A DNA stretch of 15,967 nt from assembly GCA_022827165.1 (NCBI GenBank), contig JAJDTN010000250.1, positions 1-15,967 on the forward strand, given 5' to 3'. The position numbers and the translations under genes are program-made. The notes under the pieces are model-generated. The model had not been told where the DNA came from. It was given only the letters and a program-made list of their open reading frames with translations, and made no database searches. This document shows positions 1 through 7,929 of this stretch, piece by piece (positions within the stretch are counted from its first letter, which is position 1; the number at the start of each line of letters is the position of its first letter). The stretch is from Candidatus Latescibacterota bacterium (GTDB lineage Bacteria > Latescibacterota > UBA2968 > UBA8231).

Positions 1-51
1 GCAAGCTTCCCAAGCTTGATGTCGCGGGTTCGACTCCCGTCTCCCGCTCCA
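1..51 (+). tRNA. tRNA-Gly (anticodon CCC), 3' part only
   Basis: This is the 3' half of a tRNA gene whose 5' half lies before the window. The anticodon stem CAAGC (2-6) pairs with GCTTG (14-18) around the seven-base loop TTCCCAA (7-13), so the anticodon is CCC (9-11), reading glycine codon GGG. A five-base variable loop (19-23) is followed by the T arm, GCGGG (24-28) with CCCGT (36-40) around TTCGACT. The acceptor 3' strand CTCCCGC (41-47), discriminator T (48) and an encoded CCA (49-51) complete it. A U discriminator is the usual one for bacterial tRNA-Gly. The predicted missing 5' acceptor strand is GCGGGAG. Confidence 0.93.
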
Positions 52-183
52 ATTCCTCTCCATCCTTCCGGCAGATCCCGTGAACGGCCCACAGCGGCCT
101 CCCGGATACAAGAACCTGCTCCCGAACGTCTTCCCGCCTGAACGAGAGTCTCAAGGGCCTTTCCGTGGGCATCGGAGGGTTGA

Positions 184-1533
184 ATGATCCCGGTGAGCGG
201 GGTGGCATCCGGTTCCCTGGCCGAGCGTGCGGGGTTCGCGGCAGGAGACCGGATCGCCCGTGTCAACGGTGAGCCGGTAGGGGACCTGATCGACTTCCAG
301 GTGGCCAGCTCCGAGCCGCGGCTGCTGTTCGAGGTCGAGCGGGAGGGCGAGCTGTACGAGGTGGAGGTGGAGCGCCGGGACGGAGAGTCCCTGGGCTTCG
401 ACTTCGAAGAGATGCGCCTCCGGCGATGCAACAACAAGTGCGTGTTCTGCTTCCTCCACCAGATGCCGGGGGGCATGCGGCGGTCCCTCTACTTCGAAGA
501 CGACGACTACCGGCTCTCCTTCCTCCACGGATCCTACGTGACCCTGACCAACGTCAAGGAGCGCGACCTCAGGCGGATCGTGGATCAGGGCCTGACGCCC
601 CAGTACATCTCGGTTCACGCCACCGACCCGGCCCTGAGGCAGCAACTGCTCGGCCGCAAGGGGGGCACCGTGCCCATCCTCGAGCGGATCGGGTTCCTGG
701 CTCGCTCAGGGATCGAGATGCACACCCAGATCGTCCTCTGCCCCGGCTGGAACGACGGCGACCACCTGGAGCACACATTGCGGGACCTCGAGGGCTTCTA
801 CCCTTCGGTCCGCTCCGTGGCGCTTGTCCCTGTCGGACTGACGCGTTTCCGGCAGCACCTGCCGGAGCTGCGGCCCGTGACGCCAGCCACGGCCGAGAGC
901 TACCTGGCGCATGCCGACCGATGGGGGGTGCGCTGTGCCCGGGATCTGGGCGAGCGCTTCGTCTATCCCGGAGACGAGTTGTTCCTGATGGTCGGGCGGC
1001 TGCCGCCGGCGGCCTCCTACTACGATGCCTTTCCCCAGATCGAGAACGGCATCGGAATGGTGCGGACCTTCCTCGACCGCTGGGAGCGGGGACGGACGGA
1101 TCTGCCGAAGGATCTCCACAGGCCGCTGCACCTCGCCCTGGTCACGGGCCGGCTGGCAGGCCCGTTCCTGACCCCCATGGTGGAGGGCATCGAGACCGCA
1201 GGCCTCCGGGCCGATGTGGTGGTGGTGGACAACGACTTCTTCGGGACCGGCATCACCGTCTCCGGGCTCCTCACGGGGCAGGATATCATCGGCGCCGTGC
1301 GCGGGGGGCCCTGGGATCTCGTCGTCCTGCCCCCCAACACCGTCAACGGCGAGGGCATGACCCTCGACGACATGACCGTACCCCGGATCGAGGCGGCCAC
1401 GGGTATTCCCGTGACGGTCGGGGAGTACGATCTGGCGGCGACCTTGCTGCGCTGCATCGACCGGGAGAGCGTGGCCCACGGCCGAGGCCGCCAGCTCTCG
1501 GAACTCGGGTTCTACGTCGGGCGGAACCGGTGA
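184..1533 (+). CDS. DUF512 family radical SAM protein with N-terminal PDZ-like domain
   Basis: A 449-residue protein of the DUF512 family, whose biochemical role is not established. Residues about 3-45 look like a PDZ domain (S-L-A-E-R-A-G-F, then G-D-R-I-A-R-V-N-G). A radical SAM-type cluster motif CNNKCVFC has Cys82, Cys86 and Cys89 in the C-x3-C-x2-C spacing expected for a 4Fe-4S cluster that binds S-adenosylmethionine. The C-terminal DUF512 region holds the conserved stretch PPNTVNGEGMTLDD around residue 380. The ATG at 184 is preceded by GGAGG at 175-179, a clear ribosome binding site. The last bases overlap the start of der by four, so the two are probably co-translated. Proteins of this family are often encoded beside der, which suggests, but does not prove, a link to ribosome assembly or RNA. 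The 132 bases before it (52-183) show no convincing promoter or hairpin. Confidence 0.9.
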   Translation: MIPVSGVASGSLAERAGFAAGDRIARVNGEPVGDLIDFQVASSEPRLLFEVEREGELYEVEVERRDGESLGFDFEEMRLRRCNNKCVFCFLHQMPGGMRRSLYFEDDDYRLSFLHGSYVTLTNVKERDLRRIVDQGLTPQYISVHATDPALRQQLLGRKGGTVPILERIGFLARSGIEMHTQIVLCPGWNDGDHLEHTLRDLEGFYPSVRSVALVPVGLTRFRQHLPELRPVTPATAESYLAHADRWGVRCARDLGERFVYPGDELFLMVGRLPPAASYYDAFPQIENGIGMVRTFLDRWERGRTDLPKDLHRPLHLALVTGRLAGPFLTPMVEGIETAGLRADVVVVDNDFFGTGITVSGLLTGQDIIGAVRGGPWDLVVLPPNTVNGEGMTLDDMTVPRIEAATGIPVTVGEYDLAATLLRCIDRESVAHGRGRQLSELGFYVGRNR

Positions 1534-2927
1534 CGACCTCGGGATCCACCCCCACCGGCCTTCCCGTGGCGCCGGAAGGTCCCGTCGTCGCCATCGTGGG
1601 CCGGCCGAATGTCGGCAAGTCCACCCTCTTCAACCGTCTCACCGGCACCCGGCGGGCCATCACCGACGATCGTCCCGGCGTCACCCGCGACCGGATCCGC
1701 GGCACCGCGGAGTGGGGCGGACACCGATTCACTCTCGTGGACACCGGCGGCTACGTCCCCCGCGCCGGCGGCCTCGAAGGCCAGGTGCGGCAACAGGCGG
1801 AAAAGGCCCTGGAGGAGTCCGACCTCGTCCTCCTTGTCTGCGACGCCACGGAGGGGGTCTCGGCTGCCGACCGGGATGTGGCCGATCTCCTGCGGCGGAG
1901 AGATGTGCGGTGCCTGCTGGTGGTCAACAAGGTCGATCACCCCGATCCGTGCCGTTACGACATGGGGGAGTTCTTCGGACTCGGACTGGGCGATCCCCAT
2001 CCCGTGTCGGGTGCAACCGGCCGCCGGTCGGGCGACCTGCTCCAGGCGATCGTCTCCGGCTTCGACGATCCAGCGTCCCCGGAGCCGGATCGCCCGCCCG
2101 AGGAGGTCCGCGTGGTCCTGGCGGGACGGCCGAATGTGGGCAAGTCGACGCTGATCAACCGGCTTTGCGGAGAGCGGATCTCCATCGTCCACGCCGAACC
2201 CGGAACGACGCGCGACTCCACCGACGTCACCATTCTCCGCGGCGGCCGGCGCTTCGTCCTCGTCGATACCGCCGGGATCCGCAGGCGCGCGCGGGTTCAG
2301 GATCCGGTCGAGTACTTCAGCACCCTCCGGGCTTCCCACAGCCTCGAGAGGTCGGACGTGGTCGTCGTCCTCCTGGACGCCGCCGAGGGAACCACCGCAC
2401 AGGACGCCCGGCTCATGAGCCGGGTCATGGAACTCGGACGAGGCATGGTGGTGGCGGTGAACAAGTGGGATCTGGTGGCCGGGTCCGCAAGGGCCGACAT
2501 CGACGCCTATCGCGACGGGATGAGACGACGGCATCCCTTTCTCCAGCACTATCCGATCCTCACCCTGTCGGCGATGACGGGCCGCCGAGCGGCGGCCTGT
2601 CTCGACACCTCGGCCGCAGTGGCCGGCCGCGCCCGCGCCCGGGTTCCCACCCCCAGGCTGAACCGGTGGCTGGGGGAGGTCACCCGGAGGCTGGCCCCGG
2701 GCGGCGGTGGGGAGGTACGGATCCTCTACGCCGCCCAGACCGGGATTGAGCCGCCCTCTTTCGTCCTGTTCTGCAATCACCCGGACCGGATCAGCCCGTC
2801 CTATCGCCGCTTCGTGGAGAACAACCTGCGAGAGAGCATCGATCTGGTTGGGACGCCGGTCCGCATCCACTGGCGAAACAGGCGCCCGGACAGGACTCCG
2901 GAGCGAACGGGGAAGAGGTCGGGATGA
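1530..2927 (+). CDS. der: Ribosome-assembly GTPase Der (EngA), double GTPase
   Basis: A 465-residue protein of normal length for Der, a tandem GTPase acting in late assembly of the large ribosomal subunit in the cytoplasm. Both G domains are complete: P-loop GRPNVGKST at residues 24-32 with DTGG at 71-74 and NKVD at 133-136; second P-loop GRPNVGKST at 199-207 with DTAG at 246-249, NKWD at 311-314 and the G5 motif SAMTG near 347. A KH-like C-terminal domain follows (about 375-452), with the typical N-H-P-D-R-I-S-P-S-Y-R-R-F block. The start is taken as GTG at 1530, which overlaps the upstream TGA as GTGA; the open frame extends much further 5' but that part is the shadow of the DUF512 gene. 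The Shine-Dalgarno signal is weak, so translation probably depends on coupling. The C-terminal tail is basic and short. Confidence 0.95.
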   Translation: MTTSGSTPTGLPVAPEGPVVAIVGRPNVGKSTLFNRLTGTRRAITDDRPGVTRDRIRGTAEWGGHRFTLVDTGGYVPRAGGLEGQVRQQAEKALEESDLVLLVCDATEGVSAADRDVADLLRRRDVRCLLVVNKVDHPDPCRYDMGEFFGLGLGDPHPVSGATGRRSGDLLQAIVSGFDDPASPEPDRPPEEVRVVLAGRPNVGKSTLINRLCGERISIVHAEPGTTRDSTDVTILRGGRRFVLVDTAGIRRRARVQDPVEYFSTLRASHSLERSDVVVVLLDAAEGTTAQDARLMSRVMELGRGMVVAVNKWDLVAGSARADIDAYRDGMRRRHPFLQHYPILTLSAMTGRRAAACLDTSAAVAGRARARVPTPRLNRWLGEVTRRLAPGGGGEVRILYAAQTGIEPPSFVLFCNHPDRISPSYRRFVENNLRESIDLVGTPVRIHWRNRRPDRTPERTGKRSG

Positions 2928-3361
2928 GTGAGCTCAAGCCGGGGATCGGCAAGTTGTACTACAGCATCGGAGAGGTATCGGAACTGACCGGTCTGCCGCC
3001 ATACACCCTGAGGTCCTGGGAGAAGGAGTTCCCCTCCCTGCGCCCCAGGCGGGTCCGCGGCAAGAACCGGGCCTACCGTCCCCGCGACATCGGCATCATC
3101 CTGCTCATCAAGCGGCTCCTTCACGAGGAGCGCTACTCCACCGCAGGCGCGCGCCGGAAGCTGCGCAACGAGCCGGAGTTGGTTCAGCAGGCGGCCGACG
3201 GCTTCCCGGCGGAGTCGCGCGGCAGCCGGCTTCCCGAGGGGGGCGGGGAGACCCGGCCGCCGGCTCCGCAATCGGGCCCCGGAAGCGACGAGGCGCGGTC
3301 CGGCGACCTGCCCGGGGGGATCCTCGAGGAGCTTCGCCGGATCGCGCGGTTGCTGGAATAG
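2924..3361 (+). CDS. MerR-type HTH transcriptional regulator (HTH domain plus unconserved tail)
   Basis: A 145-residue protein. Residues about 11-80 form a MerR-type winged helix-turn-helix: Y-Y-S-I-G-E-V-S-E-L-T-G, then T-L-R-S-W-E-K-E-F, the wing containing N-R-A-Y-R-P-R-D, and a helix with I-K-R-L-L. No effector-binding cysteines of the metal-sensing MerR type are visible. Residues about 88-130 are low-complexity, rich in Gly, Pro and charged residues, and the protein ends in a short helix (ILEELRRIARLLE) that could mediate dimerisation. Close relatives by sequence feel are the short MerR proteins that sit near housekeeping genes in Deltaproteobacteria, Acidobacteria and Gemmatimonadota. 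The ATG at 2924 overlaps the der stop (ATGA), so it is the last gene of the first group. Its targets are unknown; the promoter just downstream is one candidate. Confidence 0.85.
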   Translation: MSELKPGIGKLYYSIGEVSELTGLPPYTLRSWEKEFPSLRPRRVRGKNRAYRPRDIGIILLIKRLLHEERYSTAGARRKLRNEPELVQQAADGFPAESRGSRLPEGGGETRPPAPQSGPGSDEARSGDLPGGILEELRRIARLLE

Positions 3362-3393
3362 CTGCAAGGGTGCCGGCCTCGGTACCCTCAACC

Positions 3394-3422
3394 TTGCTCA
3401 ACGCCATAATTGTCTGTATTTT
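3394..3422 (+). promoter_or_regulatory. Candidate sigma70-type promoter for the rimP-pnp operon
   Basis: TTGCTC (3394-3399) and TATTTT (3417-3422) are separated by 17 bases, the preferred spacing for a housekeeping promoter. They lie in an A+T-rich island (about 3400-3427) in an otherwise very G+C-rich window, inside the 116-base gap between merR and rimP. No comparably good match was seen in the other gaps. The -10 element matches the consensus only partly, so this is a candidate rather than a certainty. Confidence 0.5.
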
Positions 3423-3430
3423 TTGGAACT

Positions 3431-3455
3431 TCGGCAGGCTCGGCGTGCCTGCTGG
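3431..3455 (+). promoter_or_regulatory. Hairpin in the rimP 5' leader
   Basis: GCAGGC (3434-3439) pairs with GCCTGC (3447-3452) around a seven-base loop, and G-U and C-G pairs extend the stem to about nine pairs (3431-3439 with 3447-3455). It lies between the candidate promoter and the rimP start codon. There is no following U-run, so it is not a standard terminator. It may stabilise the leader or affect access to the rimP ribosome binding site; no known leader family was recognised. Confidence 0.4.
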
Positions 3456-3477
3456 TGACCCGGGAGAGCCAAGGGCC

Positions 3478-3966
3478 ATGGCCGAAGCAGAGGCAAGCGA
3501 CGACCGGGCGGGCCGATCTGCGCAGCCGGAGGCCCTGCGCCCTCTGTTGTTCGAGATCGCGGAGCCCGTCGTGGCCGACCACGGCGCCGAGCTCGTCGAT
3601 GTCGAGGTCTCCGGGTCGGGCAGCTTCAGCGTTCGCCTGGCGGTCTACCGCGACGCGGGCATCACCGTGGATCTGTGTGAGGCCATCTCCCGGGAGCTTT
3701 CGGATGTCCTCGATATCGAGGATCCCCTTCCCGGGCGCTACCGGCTCGAGGTGACTTCACCCGGCCTCGAGCGGCCGCTGCGGACCGACGCCGACTTTCG
3801 GCGCGCCCACCGCCGCAGGCTCAAGGTCGTCACCTGCGACGGTCGTACCGAATTCGGCCGTCTCACCGGGTTCACGGAGACCTCGATCGAGCTCGAGCGC
3901 AAGGCCGGCCCCCGGAGCGTCGCCCGCGGCGACATCGCCCGGGCCACCATCGAAGTGGAATTCTGA
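3478..3966 (+). CDS. rimP: Ribosome maturation factor RimP
   Basis: A 162-residue protein for maturation of the 30S ribosomal subunit. The family signature YRLEVTSPGLERPL is intact near residues 84-97, following the V-D-V-E-V motif of the N-terminal domain and D-P-L-P-G-R. The C-terminal part (about 100-162) is the Sm-like RimP domain. The ATG at 3478 was chosen because conserved RimP sequence begins soon after it and because a GGGAG sits at 3462-3466, somewhat far upstream. An in-frame GTG at 3445 and the frame reaching back to 3370 would add residues unlike RimP and would run through the promoter and hairpin. The first 18 residues are a variable, hydrophilic extension. It heads the large operon with nusA ten bases downstream. 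Confidence 0.92.
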   Translation: MAEAEASDDRAGRSAQPEALRPLLFEIAEPVVADHGAELVDVEVSGSGSFSVRLAVYRDAGITVDLCEAISRELSDVLDIEDPLPGRYRLEVTSPGLERPLRTDADFRRAHRRRLKVVTCDGRTEFGRLTGFTETSIELERKAGPRSVARGDIARATIEVEF

Positions 3967-3976
3967 ACGGAGCGGG

Positions 3977-5476
3977 ATGAACGCTGAGTTCAACATCATC
4001 GAAGCCTTGGGCCAGATCGCGCGCGAGAAGAACGTGGATCGCGAGATGGTCATCCAGACCCTGGCCGACGCCCTCGTCTCGGCTGCCAAGAGGCGCTACG
4101 GCAACGTCGACAACTTCGAGGTCCAGACCGATCCGGCGAGTGGCCGCATGCGGGTGGTGGCCCGCAAGACCGTCGTGGAGGAGGTGAGCGTCCCCGAGCT
4201 CGAGATCGAGATCGAGGAGGCCCGCCATATCGATCACCAGGCCCAGATCGGCTCGGTGGTCTTCCAAGAGTTGAACCTCGCCGACTTCGGCCGCAACGCC
4301 ATCCAGACGGCCAAGCAGATCCTGATCCAGCGCGTGCGCGAGGCCGAGCGCGAGCACATCTACGAGGAGTTCGCCAGCCGCATCGGCAAGATCGAGTCCG
4401 GCACGGTACAGCAGATCAGCCACGGCGACATCATCATGAATCTCGGACGCGCCGAAGCCGCCGTCCCCCTCAAGGAGCAGATCCGCCGCGAGCGCTATCG
4501 CCAGGGCGACACGGTGCGCGGCTACATCTTCGAGATCCTCAAGTCGAGCCGGGGCCCACAGGTACTGCTCTCCCGGACCCATCCCGAGTTCCTGCGCAAG
4601 CTGTTCTCCCTCGAGGTCCCGGAGATCGCGGAAGGGATCGTGACCATCCACGCCGTGGCCCGGGAGCCGGGGGAGCGGGCCAAGATCGCGGTGAGCTCCA
4701 ACGACGAGCGGGTCGATCCGGTCGGTGCCTGCGTCGGCGTCAAGGGTTCGAGGGTACAGGCGATCGTCCGCGAGCTCTCCGGAGAGCGGATCGACATCGT
4801 CCCCTGGATCGACGAGGCCGACATCTTCATCTCCCGGGCCCTGGGGCCGGCCACGGTGTCGCGGGTCATCACCGACGGCCGCCGCCACCATGCCCAGGTG
4901 ATCGTCGAGGAAGAGCAGCTCTCCCTCGCCATCGGCAAGTCCGGACAGAACTCCCGGCTCGCCGTTCAACTCACGGGCTGGGGCCTGGACATCATCACAG
5001 ACGAGGAGTATCAGCGGCGCCTCCGCAGGTTGGAGGAGAGCAAAGTGGAGTTGCGACGCCTGGAAGGCGTCAGTGAGCTCATCTCCCTCAGTCTGGCGAC
5101 ATCGGGCTTCATCTCCATCCGGGGCATCGCCCAGGCCGAGGTCGACATGCTGCGCACTGTCCCCGGCCTGGAGGGAGAGGGGGAAGCGGCCCGCTTGAAG
5201 GGGCTGGCGGTCGCCTATACCGAGCAGGCGGAGGTCTCCGGCGAGGAGCTCAGGCCGGCCACCCTCGAGGAGCTGGAGGCCGCCGAGAGGGCCGCCGCCG
5301 AGGCTCGGGCGGCCCAGTTGGCCCGGGCCCGTGGGGAGGAGGAGGCCGAAGACGATGGTTCGCCCGTGGAGGATTCGGGCGGCGAGGACGAAGAGGGAGG
5401 CGGGAGCGAAGCTGTGAGCGCAGCCCCCGGGGAGGCCGAGGCCCCCAGCACGCGCGGTCCCTTCGAAACCAGTTGA
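3977..5476 (+). CDS. nusA: Transcription termination/antitermination factor NusA
   Basis: A 499-residue protein that binds RNA polymerase and nascent RNA to control pausing, termination and antitermination. Domains in order: N-terminal RNA polymerase-binding domain (about 4-130), S1 domain (about 136-200, with G-T-V-Q-Q-I and G-D-T-V-R-G-Y-I), KH1 (about 230-285, GVKGSRV at 254-260) and KH2 (about 302-345, IGKSGQN at 319-325). A helix-hairpin-helix-like segment follows (about 363-412). The last 75 residues are an acidic Ala/Glu/Asp/Gly-rich tail, not seen in minimal NusA proteins. The ATG at 3977 has GGAG at 3968-3971. The rimP-nusA-infB order is widely conserved. There is no ylxR or L7Ae-like gene before infB, unlike in Bacillus. 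Confidence 0.96.
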   Translation: MNAEFNIIEALGQIAREKNVDREMVIQTLADALVSAAKRRYGNVDNFEVQTDPASGRMRVVARKTVVEEVSVPELEIEIEEARHIDHQAQIGSVVFQELNLADFGRNAIQTAKQILIQRVREAEREHIYEEFASRIGKIESGTVQQISHGDIIMNLGRAEAAVPLKEQIRRERYRQGDTVRGYIFEILKSSRGPQVLLSRTHPEFLRKLFSLEVPEIAEGIVTIHAVAREPGERAKIAVSSNDERVDPVGACVGVKGSRVQAIVRELSGERIDIVPWIDEADIFISRALGPATVSRVITDGRRHHAQVIVEEEQLSLAIGKSGQNSRLAVQLTGWGLDIITDEEYQRRLRRLEESKVELRRLEGVSELISLSLATSGFISIRGIAQAEVDMLRTVPGLEGEGEAARLKGLAVAYTEQAEVSGEELRPATLEELEAAERAAAEARAAQLARARGEEEAEDDGSPVEDSGGEDEEGGGSEAVSAAPGEAEAPSTRGPFETS

Positions 5477-5491
5477 CCGGGTAAGCGGATC

Positions 5492-5505
5492 GAGGAGCTC
5501 CTTTG
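5492..5505 (+). promoter_or_regulatory. Ribosome binding site and TTG start of infB
   Basis: GAGGAG at 5492-5497 lies five bases before TTG at 5503-5505. It decides the start: the next in-frame ATG comes about 22 codons later and would cut into the conserved IF2 N-terminal domain. A strong Shine-Dalgarno sequence paired with a weak start codon is a plausible way to set IF2 output. Confidence 0.75.
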
Positions 5506-7911
5506 GAAAAACGCCGGGTATATCAGGTAGCGAAGGAGAAGAAGCTCTCCAGCGATGCCCTCATCTCAATGCTGAAAGGGATGGGGCAGGAGGTGAAGAG
5601 CCACATGAGTGTGGTGACTCCCGAGATGCTGGAGGCGATCACCAGGAAGATCGACGAGGAGAAGCAGTCCTCGATCGAGGAGGTGCAGCGGCAGAAGGTC
5701 AAGGAGACCCAGCGCAAGGCCGAGGCTCGAGCCGCGCGCCAGCCCACGGATTCCAAGGAGGAGAGCAAGCCGCGGGACGGCCGCGCCACCGGACGCCGAC
5801 CCGACCCGGCCCCGCGCCCCGGGATGCCCGCCCCGGCGCCCGAGCGCCCCGACGAGGGCCGTCGCCGCAAGCGGCGGGGGGGCAAGGTCGACGAGGAGAT
5901 GCTCAACGAGCTGCGCGAGACCCACACCGCGGACCGGCCGGCGGAGAAGGCTCCCGCCAGTTCCGACGTCAGCGGTCGCTGGCGGTCCGGCGGAGGCCGC
6001 CAGAGGCGCCGCAAGCAGGTCGATTCGCAAGCGGTCCAGGAGAGCGTCCGCAAGACCCTGAGCCAGATCAGCGAAGGACGCACGCGCCGGCGCTACGACC
6101 GCTCGCGCGACGAGGGGGGGGAGGAGGACGAGTCTCCGGAGACCCAGGTCCTCCACATCAACGAGTTCGCCACCGTCGGTGAGTTGGCAGAGGCCCTGCA
6201 CGTCCGGCCGGCGGAGGTGATTGCCGTCTGCCTGCATCTGGGCGTGGTGGTGACGATCAACCAGCGTCTCGACATGGATACCATGGTGACCGTGGCCGAC
6301 GAGTTCGGGTACGAGATCAAGCGTCTGGAGGCCGCCGAGGAAGAAGAAGCGGAGGACTTCGGGGACGATGACCTGGCCGACGAAGGAGACGTGGGAGATC
6401 CCGCTCCTCGGCCGCCCGTGGTCACCGTCATGGGACACGTGGACCACGGCAAGACGTCCTTGCTCGACTACCTGCGCAAGACCAACGTCGTCAAGGGCGA
6501 GTCCGGGGGAATCACACAGCACATCGGCGCCTACTCCGTCCGGGTCTCCGAGGGACGGTCCATCACCTTCCTCGATACGCCCGGCCACGCCGCCTTCACC
6601 GCCATGCGGGCCCGCGGGGCCCGCATCACCGACCTCGTCATCCTCATCGTCGCCGCCGACGACAGTGTCATGCCCCAGACGATCGAGGCCATCGACCATG
6701 CCCGGGCGGCCCAGGTGCCGATCGTCGTGGCCATCAACAAGATCGATCTGCCCACCGCCGACCCGGAACGCATCAGGCGCGAACTGGCCGAGCACAACGT
6801 CCTCGTCGAAGGTTGGGGGGGGCAGGTCTCCTGCGCCGAGATCTCGGCCACCACCGGCGCGGGGATCGAACAACTCCTCGAAGCGGTTCTGCTCGAGGCC
6901 GACGTTCTCGAGTTGAAGGCCTTCCCGGAGAAACGGGCGCGGGGCACGGTCGTGGAGGGTCAGCTCGACCGGGGACGAGGCGCCGTGGCCACCGTTCTCG
7001 TCGAGGATGGCACCCTGAGCCAGGGCGATCCCTTTGTCACCGGCATGTACGGGGGCCGCGTGCGGGCCCTGATGGACGAGCAGAATGCCCGCCTCAAGTC
7101 AGCCGGCCCCGGGCAACCGGTCCAGGTCCTGGGGCTGGGCGGTGTCCCCCAGGCGGGCGAGGTATTCACCGTCGTCCCCTCGGAGCGCGATGCCAAGGCC
7201 ATCGTCACCAGGCGCCAGCAGATCAAGCGGGAGCAGGACGCCCGCAGGAGGAGCCTGACCCTCGGCGACCTGCAGCACCAGATCCAGGAAGGCCGCATCA
7301 AGGACCTCAACGTCGTGGTCAAGGGCGACGTGGACGGTTCGGTGGAGGCGATCACCCAGGAGCTGGGCGGCATCACCCACGAGGAGGTGCGCATCGCCGT
7401 CATCCACGCTGCCGTCGGTCCCGTATCGGACAACGACGTGATGCTGGCCTCGGCCTCGGGGGCGGTGATCATCGCTTTTCATGTGACCATCGAGAGTTCC
7501 GCGGCGGCCATGGCCGAGGAGAACGGCGTCGAGATCCGCGAGTACAGCGTGATCTACGAGGTCGTGGAGGAGTTGAGGGCCGCCCTTGGCGGCCTCCTCG
7601 CCCCGAGCCTCGAGGAGCGCATCATCGGCACCGTCGAGGTGCGCCAGCTGTTCTCCTCCTCCCGGGCCGGCAACATCGCCGGGTGCTACGTGCAGGACGG
7701 CCGGATCGCCCGCAGCAACTCGGTCCGGCTGCGCCGCGAGGAAGAGATCGTCTGGGAAGGCCGCATCGCCTCGCTGCGGCGGTTCAAGGACGACGTGCGC
7801 GAAGTGCTCGAAGGTTTCGAGTGCGGGATCGCCCTGGAGGGACACAACGATGTCCGCGAGGGAGACCTGATCGAGGCGGTGGACGTCGTCGAAACCGTGC
7901 GGACCCTGTAG
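5503..7911 (+). CDS. infB: Translation initiation factor IF-2
   Basis: An 802-residue GTPase that brings initiator fMet-tRNA to the 30S subunit and promotes 50S joining. Residues 1-50 are the first IF2N domain (R-V-Y-Q-V-A-K-E). Residues about 60-210 form a long, highly charged Arg/Glu/Pro-rich linker, typical of bacterial IF2. A second IF2N-like domain covers about 215-275. The G domain starts near 305: GHVDHGKT at 311-318, DTPGH at 358-362, NKID at 412-415 and SAT at 448-450. Domains II, III and IV, including the C-terminal tRNA-binding domain, are complete and end with V-E-T-V-R-T-L. Start is TTG with a good ribosome binding site. The gene lies 26 bases after nusA. Nothing appears broken. 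Confidence 0.97.
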   Translation: MEKRRVYQVAKEKKLSSDALISMLKGMGQEVKSHMSVVTPEMLEAITRKIDEEKQSSIEEVQRQKVKETQRKAEARAARQPTDSKEESKPRDGRATGRRPDPAPRPGMPAPAPERPDEGRRRKRRGGKVDEEMLNELRETHTADRPAEKAPASSDVSGRWRSGGGRQRRRKQVDSQAVQESVRKTLSQISEGRTRRRYDRSRDEGGEEDESPETQVLHINEFATVGELAEALHVRPAEVIAVCLHLGVVVTINQRLDMDTMVTVADEFGYEIKRLEAAEEEEAEDFGDDDLADEGDVGDPAPRPPVVTVMGHVDHGKTSLLDYLRKTNVVKGESGGITQHIGAYSVRVSEGRSITFLDTPGHAAFTAMRARGARITDLVILIVAADDSVMPQTIEAIDHARAAQVPIVVAINKIDLPTADPERIRRELAEHNVLVEGWGGQVSCAEISATTGAGIEQLLEAVLLEADVLELKAFPEKRARGTVVEGQLDRGRGAVATVLVEDGTLSQGDPFVTGMYGGRVRALMDEQNARLKSAGPGQPVQVLGLGGVPQAGEVFTVVPSERDAKAIVTRRQQIKREQDARRRSLTLGDLQHQIQEGRIKDLNVVVKGDVDGSVEAITQELGGITHEEVRIAVIHAAVGPVSDNDVMLASASGAVIIAFHVTIESSAAAMAEENGVEIREYSVIYEVVEELRAALGGLLAPSLEERIIGTVEVRQLFSSSRAGNIAGCYVQDGRIARSNSVRLRREEEIVWEGRIASLRRFKDDVREVLEGFECGIALEGHNDVREGDLIEAVDVVETVRTL

Positions 7912-7929
7912 AGTTGTCCCTCGGGTGCC

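Noticed and set aside
52..183. Possible promoter or structured RNA between the tRNA and the DUF512 gene
   Set aside because: Short complementary pieces such as TCCGG and CCGGA occur, but no stem with good length or -35/-10 pair with proper spacing could be supported.
426..1529. Upstream extension of the der frame giving an 833-codon fusion
   Set aside because: The extension overlaps the DUF512 gene in another frame and is Arg/Pro/Ala-rich nonsense; real Der sequence starts after the GTG at 1530.
1605..2150. Near-identical DNA copies of the P-loop region within der
   Set aside because: This direct repeat is simply the two homologous GTPase domains of Der, not a mobile or regulatory repeat.
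1512..2870. Long open frame on the minus strand opposite der (452 codons)
   Set aside because: High G+C content removes stop codons from antisense frames. The translation is low-complexity with no recognisable domain, while the + strand encodes an intact Der.
3370..3477. Longer rimP beginning at GTG 3370
   Set aside because: The added 36 residues do not resemble RimP and would cover the candidate promoter and leader hairpin.
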